In this document: positions 34,837 to 43,380 of the stretch, one piece after another
How positions within the stretch are numbered: the first letter of the stretch is position 1
Layout of the letters: every line of letters begins with the position of its first letter
Source: Rheinheimera sp. D18
GTDB lineage: Bacteria > Pseudomonadota > Gammaproteobacteria > Enterobacterales > Alteromonadaceae
Reading direction: 5' to 3'
Length of the DNA stretch: 64,000 nucleotides
Assembly (NCBI RefSeq): GCF_004345025.1
Contig: NZ_CP037745.1
Location: 1,054,001 to 1,118,000, forward strand
Position numbers and translations under genes: made by a program
Notes under the pieces: generated by a model
What the model was told of the DNA's origin: nothing
What the model saw: only the letters and a program-made list of their open reading frames with translations
The model's database searches: none

Positions 34837-35475
34837 ATGAAACTCTATGGTTACTGGCGCTCATCGGCCGCATATCGGGTACGCATTGCGCTTAATTTAA
34901 AACAACTGAGTTTTGATAGCGTGGCTGTACATTTAATTAAAAATGGCGGCGAGCAGCATAGCGAAAATTATAAAACACTTAACCCTGCGCAGCTGGTGCC
35001 TACTTTTGTTGACGAAGATGTGAGCGTTAATCAGTCACTGGCTATTATTGAATACTTAGATGAAAAGTACCCAGAACCGGCTTTCTTACCAAAAAGTTTA
35101 GCGGCAAAAGCGCAAGTACGGTCTGCTGCATTAGATATTGCCTGCGACATTCATCCGTTAAATAATTTACGGGTTTTGCAATACCTAACAGGGCCGTTGG
35201 CACTGTCTGAAGAGCAAAAACTGGCTTGGATTAAACATTGGCTTAACGTCGGTTTTACTGCGTTAGAGCAACGTTTATCTCTAACATCGGGGCAATATTG
35301 CTTTGCCGATGCAGTAACGTTAGCGGATATCTGTTTAATACCTCAGATATACAATGCACAGCGCTTTTCGTTAGATATGACGGCTTATCCTAGCCTTAAT
35401 CGTATTTATCATAATTGCCAACAACTCGCGGCGTTTGCGTTAGCTGCACCTGAACAGCAGCCTGATGCACAATAA
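34837..35475 (+). CDS. maiA: Maleylacetoacetate isomerase (zeta-class GST)
   Basis: Isomerises maleylacetoacetate to fumarylacetoacetate using glutathione. The 212-residue protein begins MKLYGYWRSSAAYRVRIAL, which contains the zeta-class signature SSxxxRVRIAL, and has NPAQLVPTFVDED and NQSLAIIEYLDEKYP of the GST N-terminal domain. The start at 34837 has AGGATC upstream and matches the fold; a longer frame beginning at 34765 adds nothing recognisable. It lies 84 bases after fahA, so it may have partly separate expression, but it completes the set. Confidence 0.94.
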   Translation: MKLYGYWRSSAAYRVRIALNLKQLSFDSVAVHLIKNGGEQHSENYKTLNPAQLVPTFVDEDVSVNQSLAIIEYLDEKYPEPAFLPKSLAAKAQVRSAALDIACDIHPLNNLRVLQYLTGPLALSEEQKLAWIKHWLNVGFTALEQRLSLTSGQYCFADAVTLADICLIPQIYNAQRFSLDMTAYPSLNRIYHNCQQLAAFALAAPEQQPDAQ

Positions 35476-35669
35476 TTTACTGTATTAAATGGGTTATCAG
35501 CAGTAGCCTTTTTTCTCTATTGCTAGACGATTAACTATAGTCGCCTATGCTTAAACAATATTTTATATTCTTGCTCGCTAGTGCATTGCGTTATAAGCAA
35601 CAAAATGCTGTAGTGTATAGCATGCATAAAGCCGTTATTGGCAACGTTAGCCCCCAGAGGTAATGCAAT

Positions 35670-36596
35670 ATGAGTAAACTAATGGCCGCAGTAAACCAGC
35701 GGACCAACCTTGTTGGTAACAATCGGTTAGAGTTATTGTTATTTCGCCTGCATGGTAAACAACCTTTTGGTATCAACGTATTTAAAGTACGTGAAGTATT
35801 GCAGTGCCCTGACTTGACGGAAATGCCAGGTTCAAGCCCTCATGTACGTGGTATTGCCCATTTACGTGGTGTGCCGGTAATGGTTATTGATTTAAGCGAG
35901 GCTACCGGTGGCAAGCGTATTGAAGACTTATCAACAGCCTATGTGTTGGTAACGGAATATAACCGGCATACGCAAGGCTTTTTAGTAAACGGTGTCGACC
36001 GCATTGTTAATACTAATTGGGACCAAATTTTACCGCCGCCAAAAGGCGCCGGTGCTGGCCATTATCTTACTGCAGTAACCGAGATAGACGGTAAGCTGGT
36101 ACAGATAATCGACGTGGAGAAAGTGTTTGCTGAAATTACCCCAGTTAATGAAGATGTTAGTGAAGATATAAAAACTAAAGCCGCAGAACGCAGTTTTAAA
36201 GATGTTATCGTATTAGTTGCCGATGACTCGGCGGTGGCGCGCAATCAGGTGAAACGTGCACTTACTTCTATTGGCATTAATGTTGAGTTAGTGAATGATG
36301 GCAAGCTTGCATTAGATTGGCTAACAGCCAAAGCCGCTGAACTTGGTGGTGATATTTCAACTAAGGTGCCATTACTTATTTCTGATATAGAAATGCCTGA
36401 GATGGATGGTTACACCCTGACGGCTGAAATTAAAGCTGATCCACTATTAAAAAATATGCACGTTGTGCTGCACTCTTCATTAAGTGGTGTGTTTAACGAA
36501 GCCATGGTTAAAAAGGTAGGCGCAGATCAATTCATTGCTAAATTTCACCCCGATGAATTAGTTTCTGCAGTACAAAAGTGGATGAATGCTGACTAA
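35670..36596 (+). CDS. cheV: Chemotaxis coupling protein CheV
   Basis: CheV couples chemoreceptors to CheA and adapts by phosphorylation. The 308-residue protein joins an N-terminal CheW domain (about 20-165, with VREVLQCPDLTEMPGSSPHV and GIAHLRGVPVMVIDL) to a receiver domain (about 178-305) with the acidic pair in VADDSAVAR, the phospho-acceptor D239 in LISDIEMPEMDG, and the QFIAKFHPDELV lysine region characteristic of CheV. The gene stands alone, without other chemotaxis genes, as CheV genes often do. Its transcription signals are not clear. Confidence 0.95.
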   Translation: MSKLMAAVNQRTNLVGNNRLELLLFRLHGKQPFGINVFKVREVLQCPDLTEMPGSSPHVRGIAHLRGVPVMVIDLSEATGGKRIEDLSTAYVLVTEYNRHTQGFLVNGVDRIVNTNWDQILPPPKGAGAGHYLTAVTEIDGKLVQIIDVEKVFAEITPVNEDVSEDIKTKAAERSFKDVIVLVADDSAVARNQVKRALTSIGINVELVNDGKLALDWLTAKAAELGGDISTKVPLLISDIEMPEMDGYTLTAEIKADPLLKNMHVVLHSSLSGVFNEAMVKKVGADQFIAKFHPDELVSAVQKWMNAD

Positions 36597-36623
36597 GTAA
36601 TAAATGGTGTAGTAGAAGGTGTT

Positions 36624-36839
36624 ATGAATAAAATATTTACCTTACCCAAACGACCTGTAAATCGGTTATTAACCTATATTGGCCTGTTTGGTGTGTGTTT
36701 TCAGTTAACAGCAGCAAGTTATGCTTGGTGGCATGATGTAAGTTTACAAGCCGGATGGGTTTTTACCTTGGTTGCGCCGCTGTTGTGCATTGCTTCTGGC
36801 ACTATCACTGCATTACAGTTACAAAAAGAACCCAGTTAA
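36624..36839 (+). CDS. Small predicted two-helix membrane protein, unknown
   Basis: I do not recognise a family. The 71-residue product has a basic N-terminus (KRPVNR), then two hydrophobic segments (about 17-36, TYIGLFGVCFQLTAASYAWW, and 42-63, AGWVFTLVAPLLCIASGTITAL) joined by a short charged turn, so a hairpin inner membrane protein is likely. It follows cheV by 27 bases and may be co-transcribed with it. It converges on the secreted protein gene at 36843 with a 3-base gap. Base composition is like the neighbours. A real gene is probable from the fit of the hydropathy pattern and the tight packing. Confidence 0.6.
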   Translation: MNKIFTLPKRPVNRLLTYIGLFGVCFQLTAASYAWWHDVSLQAGWVFTLVAPLLCIASGTITALQLQKEPS

Positions 36840-36842
36840 CGT

Positions 36843-37322
36843 TTATTTTTTCGGTTTAAACATACCTTCAACCCGAACATTTTTAATACCGTCTTCGGTA
36901 AAGTAGAAGTTAATTTGACCTGGGCCACGGCTAAAGTAAAACTGCTCGTCGTTAATTTGTAAAACAAAATTTCCGCTAGCATCTTTTGCTTTAGCATCTT
37001 TAAACAGCTTGATACGGTAATCGTCCAGCTGTAATTCAAAGCCGTTTAAGGGTTCGTTGATAAAATCTGTTACCCAAATTTGTTTTTCGTCTTGTAGTAC
37101 TAAAGCCAAAGAATATTTTTTAGGTACCTTATGTACTGCTAGGTTATGGCGGCCAACGATAAAGCGATAACGGCCTTCTTGGCGAAAATAACTAAAGCCA
37201 AAATCAAACTCTTGGGTAGAGCCGTTGGTTAAGTAAACTTTACCTTCGCCAGAGATATCAAACTGCGCCTGACTTACTGTTGAATAGAGCGACAGAGCCA
37301 AAAACAAAAATAAATATCTCAT
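36843..37322 (-). CDS. Predicted secreted/periplasmic protein, unknown
   Basis: I do not recognise a family. The 159-residue product starts with a Sec signal peptide (MRYLFLFLALSLYSTVSQA, cleavage probably after SQA near residue 19). The rest is rich in alternating beta-type sequence (DFGFSYFRQEGRYRFIVGR, FVLQINDEQFYFSRGPGQ), contains no cysteine, and ends KPKK. This suggests a small all-beta periplasmic protein. It lies 28 bases downstream of mltD on the same strand and may be its operon partner. A function in envelope maintenance would be a guess from context only. Confidence 0.7.
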   Translation of the reverse strand: MRYLFLFLALSLYSTVSQAQFDISGEGKVYLTNGSTQEFDFGFSYFRQEGRYRFIVGRHNLAVHKVPKKYSLALVLQDEKQIWVTDFINEPLNGFELQLDDYRIKLFKDAKAKDASGNFVLQINDEQFYFSRGPGQINFYFTEDGIKNVRVEGMFKPKK

Positions 37323-37350
37323 TGGTTAACTCCTTGGTATAGCGGTTTGC

Positions 37351-38964
37351 TTATACTTGAGTTGCATTGACTACCAGTTTAAGTTGTTGTCCTGGTTGCA
37401 GATAATTATCGGTTTCAATTTTGTTCCATTTCACAATGTCGGAAACACTGATGCTAAAACGTTGTGCAATACGAGCCAGTGAATCGCCTTTACGTACTTT
37501 GTAGTTAACAGTGCGCGATATGCCACTAGGCTGTACAGCTGCATCTTGCTGCCATATAACCAGCTGTTGCCCCTGTTTTAACGTTGAGCGCTGGGCAAGG
37601 CTATTCCATTTCGTCAGTTGTTCTACCGTAACCTTGTGCTCACGACTGATATCCCAAAGCGTGTCGCCTTGTTTTACAGTATAACTCAACTTGTTACCAC
37701 TACCGCTTTTCTGCGCTTTAGCACTGCGGTTTGCAGCGCTAAGTTCATAGTTACTGGTACTTTGCGCTGCAACAGGGATTAGCAATGCTTGACCAAGGCG
37801 AATGGTGTTACCAGATAACTTATTTATCCGCTGCAGATCGCTAACATTGGTATCGTGTTGCTGGGCAATTTTACCAATGGTATCGCCTTTTGCCACAATA
37901 TAGCGCTTCCAACGCAATAATTGTTGGCTCGGTGTACTTGCTAGCTTCTCGGTAAACACAGAGCTAGTGTGTTTTGGCACTACTAGATAGTTAGGACCTT
38001 GCGGATCCGTAGCCCACTGGTTAAAGCCAGGATTAAGCGCCTGTAGCTCGGCCACGCTGATCCCCGCCATTTCTGCGGCAATCATTAAATCAATTTGGTC
38101 TTCAACACTTACCAAGTCAATTTGGGGTTCATTAGCAATGAATTTCCAAACAATATCAAACTCATCTGGGCGTTTAAGAATGTCAACTAAAGCTAGAAGC
38201 TTTGGAACGTAAACCGTTGTTTCTGCGGGTAAGTCAAGTGACCAAAAGTCGGTGGGTAGGCGTTTTTGTTGATTACGTTTAATGGCTTTTGAAATTCTGC
38301 CTTCGCCAGAGTTGTAAGCGGCAATGGCATTAAGCCAGTCGCCTTCTAACTTGTCGTGTAAGTACTGCAAATAGTCCAGTGCGGCACGCGTAGAGGCGAC
38401 GACATCGCGGCGGCCATCGTACCAAAAGTTTTGTTTTAGGCCAAAACGAGTGCCGGTTGCGGGCATAAATTGCCACATACCCGCTGCGGCAGCGGTTGAG
38501 TAAGCAAAGGGATCAAAGGCGCTTTCAACGATAGGTAACAGCGCCAGTTCTAACGGCATGTTACGTTTTTCTATTTCTTGAACAATAAAATATAAAAATG
38601 GCTGCGCTCGAGCGGCAACGCGATCTAGGTATGCTTGATTATTCGTGTAGTAATTACGTTGTTCTACAATAGGCCGAGTTTGCGGCACATTAAAAGTTAA
38701 TTGGAGCTGGATACGTTCCCATAAATCTTCCAACTCTGCGGCATCTGGTGGTGCAGGCTCCGCATTTACGTCTAGGCCTTGTTGCCATAAACGCATTGCA
38801 ATTTTTTCTGCGCTAGCAGTTTGTTTATGAAAATCTGCTGTTTGCGGTTTAGTGGTTGCCGTATACGCAGTGTTAGTTACATTGTTTGACTCAACAGGTG
38901 AGGAAGTACTTACACAGCCTGCGAGTAACACCGCGCTAGCCACAGCAGAGATTTTTATAAACAT
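37351..38964 (-). CDS. mltD: Membrane-bound lytic murein transglycosylase D
   Basis: MltD cleaves peptidoglycan between MurNAc and GlcNAc with formation of anhydro-MurNAc, at the outer membrane. The 537-residue protein starts with a lipoprotein signal (LLAGC, C17 lipidated). The SLT domain (about 115-235) has the catalytic glutamate in LPIVESAFDP and the AAAAGMWQFMPATG and IAAYNSGEGRI motifs. Three LysM domains follow near residues 350-395, 425-470 and 485-530 (for example YTVKQGDTLWDISREHKVT), binding glycan. E. coli MltD has two LysM domains. gloB lies upstream on the same strand, 56 bases away. Confidence 0.95.
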   Translation of the reverse strand: MFIKISAVASAVLLAGCVSTSSPVESNNVTNTAYTATTKPQTADFHKQTASAEKIAMRLWQQGLDVNAEPAPPDAAELEDLWERIQLQLTFNVPQTRPIVEQRNYYTNNQAYLDRVAARAQPFLYFIVQEIEKRNMPLELALLPIVESAFDPFAYSTAAAAGMWQFMPATGTRFGLKQNFWYDGRRDVVASTRAALDYLQYLHDKLEGDWLNAIAAYNSGEGRISKAIKRNQQKRLPTDFWSLDLPAETTVYVPKLLALVDILKRPDEFDIVWKFIANEPQIDLVSVEDQIDLMIAAEMAGISVAELQALNPGFNQWATDPQGPNYLVVPKHTSSVFTEKLASTPSQQLLRWKRYIVAKGDTIGKIAQQHDTNVSDLQRINKLSGNTIRLGQALLIPVAAQSTSNYELSAANRSAKAQKSGSGNKLSYTVKQGDTLWDISREHKVTVEQLTKWNSLAQRSTLKQGQQLVIWQQDAAVQPSGISRTVNYKVRKGDSLARIAQRFSISVSDIVKWNKIETDNYLQPGQQLKLVVNATQV

Positions 38965-39020
38965 TACTTCGTTCCACGTTCAAAAATAAGAATGTTACCT
39001 ATTCATCACTCGATTGCAAG

Positions 39021-39788
39021 TCAGCTTTTAAACTGATCTTTTGCTGCCCTTAACGCTGTAAATAAGCCTAAAGCAGAATCTTGCTGCCATTTTTCCTGTA
39101 ACGTTTTGTTATCACAGCGTAAAAAGGGATTAATCGCTTTTTCAGTAGCAAGCGATGATGGTAACGTTGGTAAATTTTGCTGGCGTAAACTAGCACAATG
39201 AGCTGCATATTCGACTAAGGCCGAATTGTTTGGCTCAGCGTATAACGCAAATTTAATATTGGCTAGAGTGTATTCGTGGGTGCAGTAAATCTGCGTATCG
39301 TCGGGTAAATCTTTAAGCTTTTGCAGCGATTGCCACATTTGCTTTGGGCTACCTTCAAATAATCTGCCACAACCTGCGCTAAATAAGGTATCACCGCAAA
39401 ACAGAACCGGCGCTGAATAAAAAGCAATATGGCCAAGAGTATGGCCGGGCAGGCTGATTACCTTAAAGCTAAGGTCAAACGCAGACAAAATAACGCTATC
39501 ACCGTCAGTTACTGTTTGTGTTAAGCCAGAAATACGCTGTTGTTCGGCTGTAGGGCCAATAACATTTACTGTCGGGAACCGTTTTCGTAATGTATTAATA
39601 CCTGCTGTATGGTCTTTATGGTGGTGAGTTATTAGGATGGTATGTAACTGTAGCTTATGGCTTGTTAAATAGTGCATTACGCTATCGGCGCAACCTGGGT
39701 CAACAACGAGGCAATTAGGGCTATCTGGCGCAGATAAAGCCCAAATATAGTTATCATCAAAAGCGGGTATAGGTGTAACCTGATACAT
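39021..39788 (-). CDS. gloB: Hydroxyacylglutathione hydrolase (glyoxalase II)
   Basis: Hydrolyses S-lactoylglutathione to lactate and glutathione, finishing methylglyoxal detoxification. The 255-residue metallo-beta-lactamase-fold enzyme has the binuclear metal motif THHHKDH (residues 54-60), the SLPGHTLGH, FCGDTLFSAGCGRLFEGSP and IYCTHEYT segments, and the C-terminal NPFLRC signature that binds glutathione. Length matches E. coli (251). It is divergent from the YafS-like gene with 39 bases between starts, a conserved arrangement. Confidence 0.96.
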   Translation of the reverse strand: MYQVTPIPAFDDNYIWALSAPDSPNCLVVDPGCADSVMHYLTSHKLQLHTILITHHHKDHTAGINTLRKRFPTVNVIGPTAEQQRISGLTQTVTDGDSVILSAFDLSFKVISLPGHTLGHIAFYSAPVLFCGDTLFSAGCGRLFEGSPKQMWQSLQKLKDLPDDTQIYCTHEYTLANIKFALYAEPNNSALVEYAAHCASLRQQNLPTLPSSLATEKAINPFLRCDNKTLQEKWQQDSALGLFTALRAAKDQFKS

Positions 39789-39827
39789 AGTGCAAACTAC
39801 GTTAATCTATTTGGAACCTAATTTAGC

Positions 39828-40568
39828 ATGAAACCGGCGTTAAGCGAAAAAGACCGCACAATTCCATCAGGTTGGTGGGAATTCAATCAAGGTGATGCTT
39901 TGTCACAGGCTATTTCTGTGCAATTGCAACCTTGGTGGGAACGTATTTTTGGTTACTATTTACTTAAAATCGGCGATTTAAGCGCTGAAATTGACACCTC
40001 AGGTTGCAAGATTAGCCAGCACATTAACGTAGGTCGTTTTGGTGCTAACTTAATGTTACAAGCCGATGCTGATGCTTTACCCTTTAGTTGTAATAGCATA
40101 GATGCCGTATTGCTAAGTCATAATTTAGAGTTTACTGCTGATCCACATCATGTAGTGCGTGAAGCCTACCGCGTGTTGCGTTCAGATGGCTATTTATTGC
40201 TAACCGGAATTAATCCTTTTAGTGTAGTAGGTATACTGCGGTATTGGCCTGCACTGCAACAACGCTATCCTTGGCAAGGGCGATTTTTTAGTACCTCTCG
40301 GGTAAAAGACTGGTTGCATCTGGTTGGCTTTGAAGTGTTATCAGAAAAACGATTTTTTTGCTCGACAATGTTAGGCAAAGAATATCGAGACAATGCGGTG
40401 CAGCAATGGTTAGAACGCTATCTAAATTATTTTGCCAGCAGTTATATTATTGTTGCCCGCAAACGCGAGTTACCCCTTACGCCAATTAAACCTAAATGGC
40501 AGTTAAATACCGGATTTTCACAACAAGTTAAAGGCGTTAGCGCTAGAGAGCGTAGTAATAATATTTAG
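39828..40568 (+). CDS. yafS: YafS-like methyltransferase-fold protein
   Basis: The 246-residue protein resembles E. coli YafS, a class I methyltransferase-fold protein of unknown substrate found beside gloB in many gammaproteobacteria. It retains the later motifs of the fold (SIDAVLLSHNLEFTADPHHV and EAYRVLRSDGYLLLTGINPF), but the glycine-rich SAM motif I is absent: the region HLL/YYLLKIGDLSAEIDTSG has no GxGxG. E. coli YafS also lacks it, so this is a family trait. Whether it binds SAM is therefore open. No membrane segment is seen. Confidence 0.8.
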   Translation: MKPALSEKDRTIPSGWWEFNQGDALSQAISVQLQPWWERIFGYYLLKIGDLSAEIDTSGCKISQHINVGRFGANLMLQADADALPFSCNSIDAVLLSHNLEFTADPHHVVREAYRVLRSDGYLLLTGINPFSVVGILRYWPALQQRYPWQGRFFSTSRVKDWLHLVGFEVLSEKRFFCSTMLGKEYRDNAVQQWLERYLNYFASSYIIVARKRELPLTPIKPKWQLNTGFSQQVKGVSARERSNNI

Positions 40569-40581
40569 TTGTACGGTGTAA

Positions 40582-41100
40582 TTACGCATTTTCGCTGCTA
40601 GATGCCAAGTAGGTATTTGCCAGAGTTAACGCTTGCTCAAACGGCAGACGCATAAAATATACTCTGTTGTTTATCGGTTCTGGGGGTGATGAAGTACGAA
40701 AACCAATACTTTTGTAGCAGGTTAATGCAATGTCGTTATGTCGATGCACATATAGCGAAATATCGCGACGTTGCTGTTGTAACGCTTCGATAATTAGCTC
40801 GTTAATTAGTATTTTTGCTAAACCTTGGCCACGACATGTCGGTAAAATGGTTAAACGCGCAAGATGGTGACAGCCAAAACGGTCACAAAGCTGGCCAAAA
40901 CCAATCAGTTGTTGATGATCTTCAGTTAGCAGGCTGTAACCTGTTGTGCCAGAGCGACATAATAATTCTAAAAAATGCTGTTCTGTGCACGGGTAGTCAA
41001 AATCGTCGCCGCCCCAGCTTTGCTGTTGCGCGGCGCTGTTAAACCAACCACGCAACTGTAGCATCTCGCTAATGTTCGCTAATACCAACTGTAAAGCCAT
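40582..41100 (-). CDS. GNAT family N-acetyltransferase
   Basis: A 172-residue GNAT protein. The acetyl-CoA site is visible as RLTILPTCRGQGLAKILINE (about residues 88-107), preceded by GYSLLTEDHQQLIGFGQ and followed by LYVHRHNDIALTCYKSIGF, which resembles the RimI/ElaA-type end. The start at 41100 (MALQLVLAN) has a good AAGGAG 7 bases upstream; a longer frame from 41118 has none. Substrate unknown. It lies directly after the DUF2058 gene, sharing its transcript. Confidence 0.8.
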   Translation of the reverse strand: MALQLVLANISEMLQLRGWFNSAAQQQSWGGDDFDYPCTEQHFLELLCRSGTTGYSLLTEDHQQLIGFGQLCDRFGCHHLARLTILPTCRGQGLAKILINELIIEALQQQRRDISLYVHRHNDIALTCYKSIGFRTSSPPEPINNRVYFMRLPFEQALTLANTYLASSSENA

Positions 41101-41118
41101 ATGGTGCTCCTTACGCAT

Positions 41119-41652
41119 CTACCACATTAAATCATCCGGAATTTTAAAATCAGCGTAAGGATCATTTTCATCTAATTGTTGTTGCTTAGCATTAAGTACA
41201 ATAATGCTATCACTTTGGCGCTGCGTTATTTTTTCTGCTACCGCAGCTGGCACTAAGTAATATTGCTCATCTTGCTTCGCTATGGCGAGTAAACCACGGC
41301 TTAATTCATCGTGCTGCTTTGCGCTGACGTATAAACGCTTTACGACTTTACCATCAGTAAAATTATAAGCGACGTCACCTTGCGCTCGAATGGTGTTATT
41401 GCCAATAAGTTGCTTAACTTGAGCTGCAATGGCTTTTTGCTGCACCAGAGCTTGCTTTTCTATGTTTAACTGTCGATCGCGCTCAATTTGCTGTTGGCGT
41501 TTTTGCTCGGCTAAGACACTGGCTTCATTTACCACGGTGTGTTTTTTACCCGCTTGTACTTTTTCTTGGTGCTTAGCCTTTTTAACGGCTTTTAGTTTTT
41601 TAGCATCAGCTAAACCGGCTTTTAATAGCTGTTCTTTTAGGGCGTTACTCAT
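41119..41652 (-). CDS. DUF2058 family protein (YaiL-like)
   Basis: The 177-residue, highly charged protein resembles E. coli YaiL (DUF2058), sometimes annotated as nucleoprotein/polynucleotide-associated enzyme. The N-terminal half is a long K/Q/E-rich helix (LKEQLLKAGLADAKKLKAVK, then QKRQQQIERDRQLNIEKQAL), probably coiled coil. The C-terminal half has the conserved AYNFTDGKVVKRLYVSAKQHD and EQYYLVPAAVAEKI segments. Its function has not been established for the family. It precedes the GNAT gene (18-base gap to that gene's assigned start) and is divergent from the helicase gene. Confidence 0.82.
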   Translation of the reverse strand: MSNALKEQLLKAGLADAKKLKAVKKAKHQEKVQAGKKHTVVNEASVLAEQKRQQQIERDRQLNIEKQALVQQKAIAAQVKQLIGNNTIRAQGDVAYNFTDGKVVKRLYVSAKQHDELSRGLLAIAKQDEQYYLVPAAVAEKITQRQSDSIIVLNAKQQQLDENDPYADFKIPDDLMW

Positions 41653-41798
41653 AATTTATTGCACTCGTTTAGGCTATTTATACACTTAATATAATAAGCC
41701 TATAGTAGCGCAAATATGCTGAGTTAATAAATCAAACTAACTCAATTTGTCAGCATCGGTTATCATATAGCGGTAATTTAGGGTTTAAGAGGTTCACT

Positions 41799-43112
41799 TT
41801 GCCATTTAATGATTTATCGCTTGATCCGCGCTTGATGCGTTCAGTGCAGCACCTTGGGTTTGATAAGCCTACAGAAATACAACGAGAAGCCATACCTGCT
41901 GTGATGGTAGGGCGAGATTTAATTGTATCTTCACAAACCGGTTCAGGCAAAACACTGGCCTATTTATTGCCAATGATGCAGCGCTTGTTAAAAAGCCGAG
42001 CCTTGTCAAAACGAGATGCTAGAGCGCTGATCCTTGCGCCAACCCGCGAGCTTGCTAAGCAGGTATATGCGCAGTTGCGTTTATTTGTTTCTAATACACC
42101 GCTAACCTCCGCATTGATTGTTGGTGGCGAAAACTTTAACGATCAAGAAAAAATACTGAAGCGTCAGCCAAATATCATTGTTGCGACGCCAGGACGTTTT
42201 GTTGACCATCTTGAGCATAAATCAGTATTTATTAATGGTTTAGAAATGCTGATCCTTGATGAAGCCGACCGAATGTTAGATTTAGGCTTTATGACACAGT
42301 TAACGGTGATTAATAAAGCCGCTGACCATCGTTTGCGCCAAACGTTGTTGTTTTCGGCGACCCTAGATCATGCTGAAGTAGATGAGTTAGCGTTAGCGTT
42401 ATTGAAAACGCCATTTCGGTTAGCCGTGGGTGCAGGGCATCAGCCGCATCAAGATATTAGCCAGAACTTTTATTTAGCTGATCACCTAACCCATAAAGAA
42501 GCCTTACTAAAGCACTTTTTGCAGCAAGACGATATTAATCAATTGATTATTTTTACCGCAACGCGAGAAGATGCCGAACGCCTAGCTCAGCTATGCGAAC
42601 AACTAGGTAAAACTGCAGTAGGCCTTAGCGGCAAGCTATCACAAAGTGGTCGTAATACTGTAATGCAAGCCTTCGCCACGGGTAAACATAAGGTGCTGGT
42701 TACCACCGATTTAGCCTCTCGAGGCTTAGATTTACTGCAAGTATCGCATGTTATTAACTTTGACTTACCCAAGCATGCTGAAGAGTATGTGCATCGTATT
42801 GGCCGTACGGGGCGTGCTGGTGCTAAAGGGCAAGCTATTTCTTTGGTTGGGCCTAAAGATATTGCAGCACTAGAGCGGATTGAAGCTTTTTTACGCCAAC
42901 CAACCAGTTACAGTGTTATTGCCGGTTTAGAAGCGAAGTTTGATGGTAAGCCTAAATCACAAACTGCAGCAGTAAAACCGACCACGACTAAAAAAGCCAT
43001 AAAGGCTAAGGTAAAACCAAAACAAAAATCGGAAAAAATCGCTGCGTCTAAACCGGTATTCTTTGAAGGCGGCGATGATGGTTCAGCACCAATTCGGCGC
43101 AAACAAAAATAA
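41799..43112 (+). CDS. srmB: DEAD-box RNA helicase, SrmB-like
   Basis: The 437-residue ATP-dependent RNA helicase has motifs in order: Q-motif GFDKPTEIQ, Walker A SSQTGSGKT, PTRELAKQV, VATPGRF, DEAD (LILDEADRMLDLGF), SAT (LLFSATLD), VLVTTDLASRGLD and HRIGRTGRAG. A lysine-rich tail (about 380-437) should bind RNA. It is closest in style to SrmB, a 50S-assembly helicase, but RhlE or another small DEAD-box protein is possible. The start codon is TTG at 41799, with AAGAGG 7 bases upstream. A cold-shock gene follows, and such helicases often work at low temperature. Confidence 0.85.
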   Translation: MPFNDLSLDPRLMRSVQHLGFDKPTEIQREAIPAVMVGRDLIVSSQTGSGKTLAYLLPMMQRLLKSRALSKRDARALILAPTRELAKQVYAQLRLFVSNTPLTSALIVGGENFNDQEKILKRQPNIIVATPGRFVDHLEHKSVFINGLEMLILDEADRMLDLGFMTQLTVINKAADHRLRQTLLFSATLDHAEVDELALALLKTPFRLAVGAGHQPHQDISQNFYLADHLTHKEALLKHFLQQDDINQLIIFTATREDAERLAQLCEQLGKTAVGLSGKLSQSGRNTVMQAFATGKHKVLVTTDLASRGLDLLQVSHVINFDLPKHAEEYVHRIGRTGRAGAKGQAISLVGPKDIAALERIEAFLRQPTSYSVIAGLEAKFDGKPKSQTAAVKPTTTKKAIKAKVKPKQKSEKIAASKPVFFEGGDDGSAPIRRKQK

Positions 43113-43221
43113 ATGTTGCGTTGGTTAAATTTCCAACATTATTACTGCTACACTAAATACGTTGTTAGTCGCGAGTTTAACAACAGGGTAATTAGCAATA
43201 TTGTTTAGGTTGCTGATCCGG

Positions 43222-43244
43222 CTAGAAAGAACATTGTGTTCTAG
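43222..43244 (+). other. Overlapping inverted repeats before the cold-shock promoter
   Basis: CTAGAA...TTCTAG (6-bp arms) and AGAACA-TTG-TGTTCT (6-bp arms) share bases and cannot form together. The element lies just upstream of the cold-shock gene promoter, so as DNA it could be an operator; as RNA it belongs only to srmB read-through. It is the main structure in the 268-base gap 43113-43380. Confidence 0.3.
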
Positions 43245-43260
43245 GTACTGAACAAGCTTA

Positions 43261-43289
43261 TTGACCCCTTATTAGGCTTACTTGATAAT
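43261..43289 (+). promoter_or_regulatory. Promoter of the cold-shock protein gene
   Basis: TTGACC (43261-43266), exactly 17 bases and GATAAT (43284-43289) each match the consensus at five of six positions. Start of transcription near 43296 would give a leader of about 85 bases, in line with the long leaders of cold-shock mRNAs. The segment also contains a 9-bp inverted repeat (43266-43274 with 43286-43294). Confidence 0.68.
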
Positions 43290-43340
43290 GAGGGTGAAAA
43301 TAGGTACTTGTCAGCTACTATGGCCGGTAATATTTAAGTC

Positions 43341-43354
43341 GCCAGCTCGCTGGC
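43341..43354 (+). other. Hairpin in the cold-shock mRNA leader
   Basis: GCCAGC-TC-GCTGGC is a GC-rich hairpin 26 bases before the start codon, within the leader predicted from the promoter above. It may influence stability or translation with temperature. Confidence 0.4.
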
Positions 43355-43380
43355 AAAATTAGTTAATGTAAGAGAGTGTT

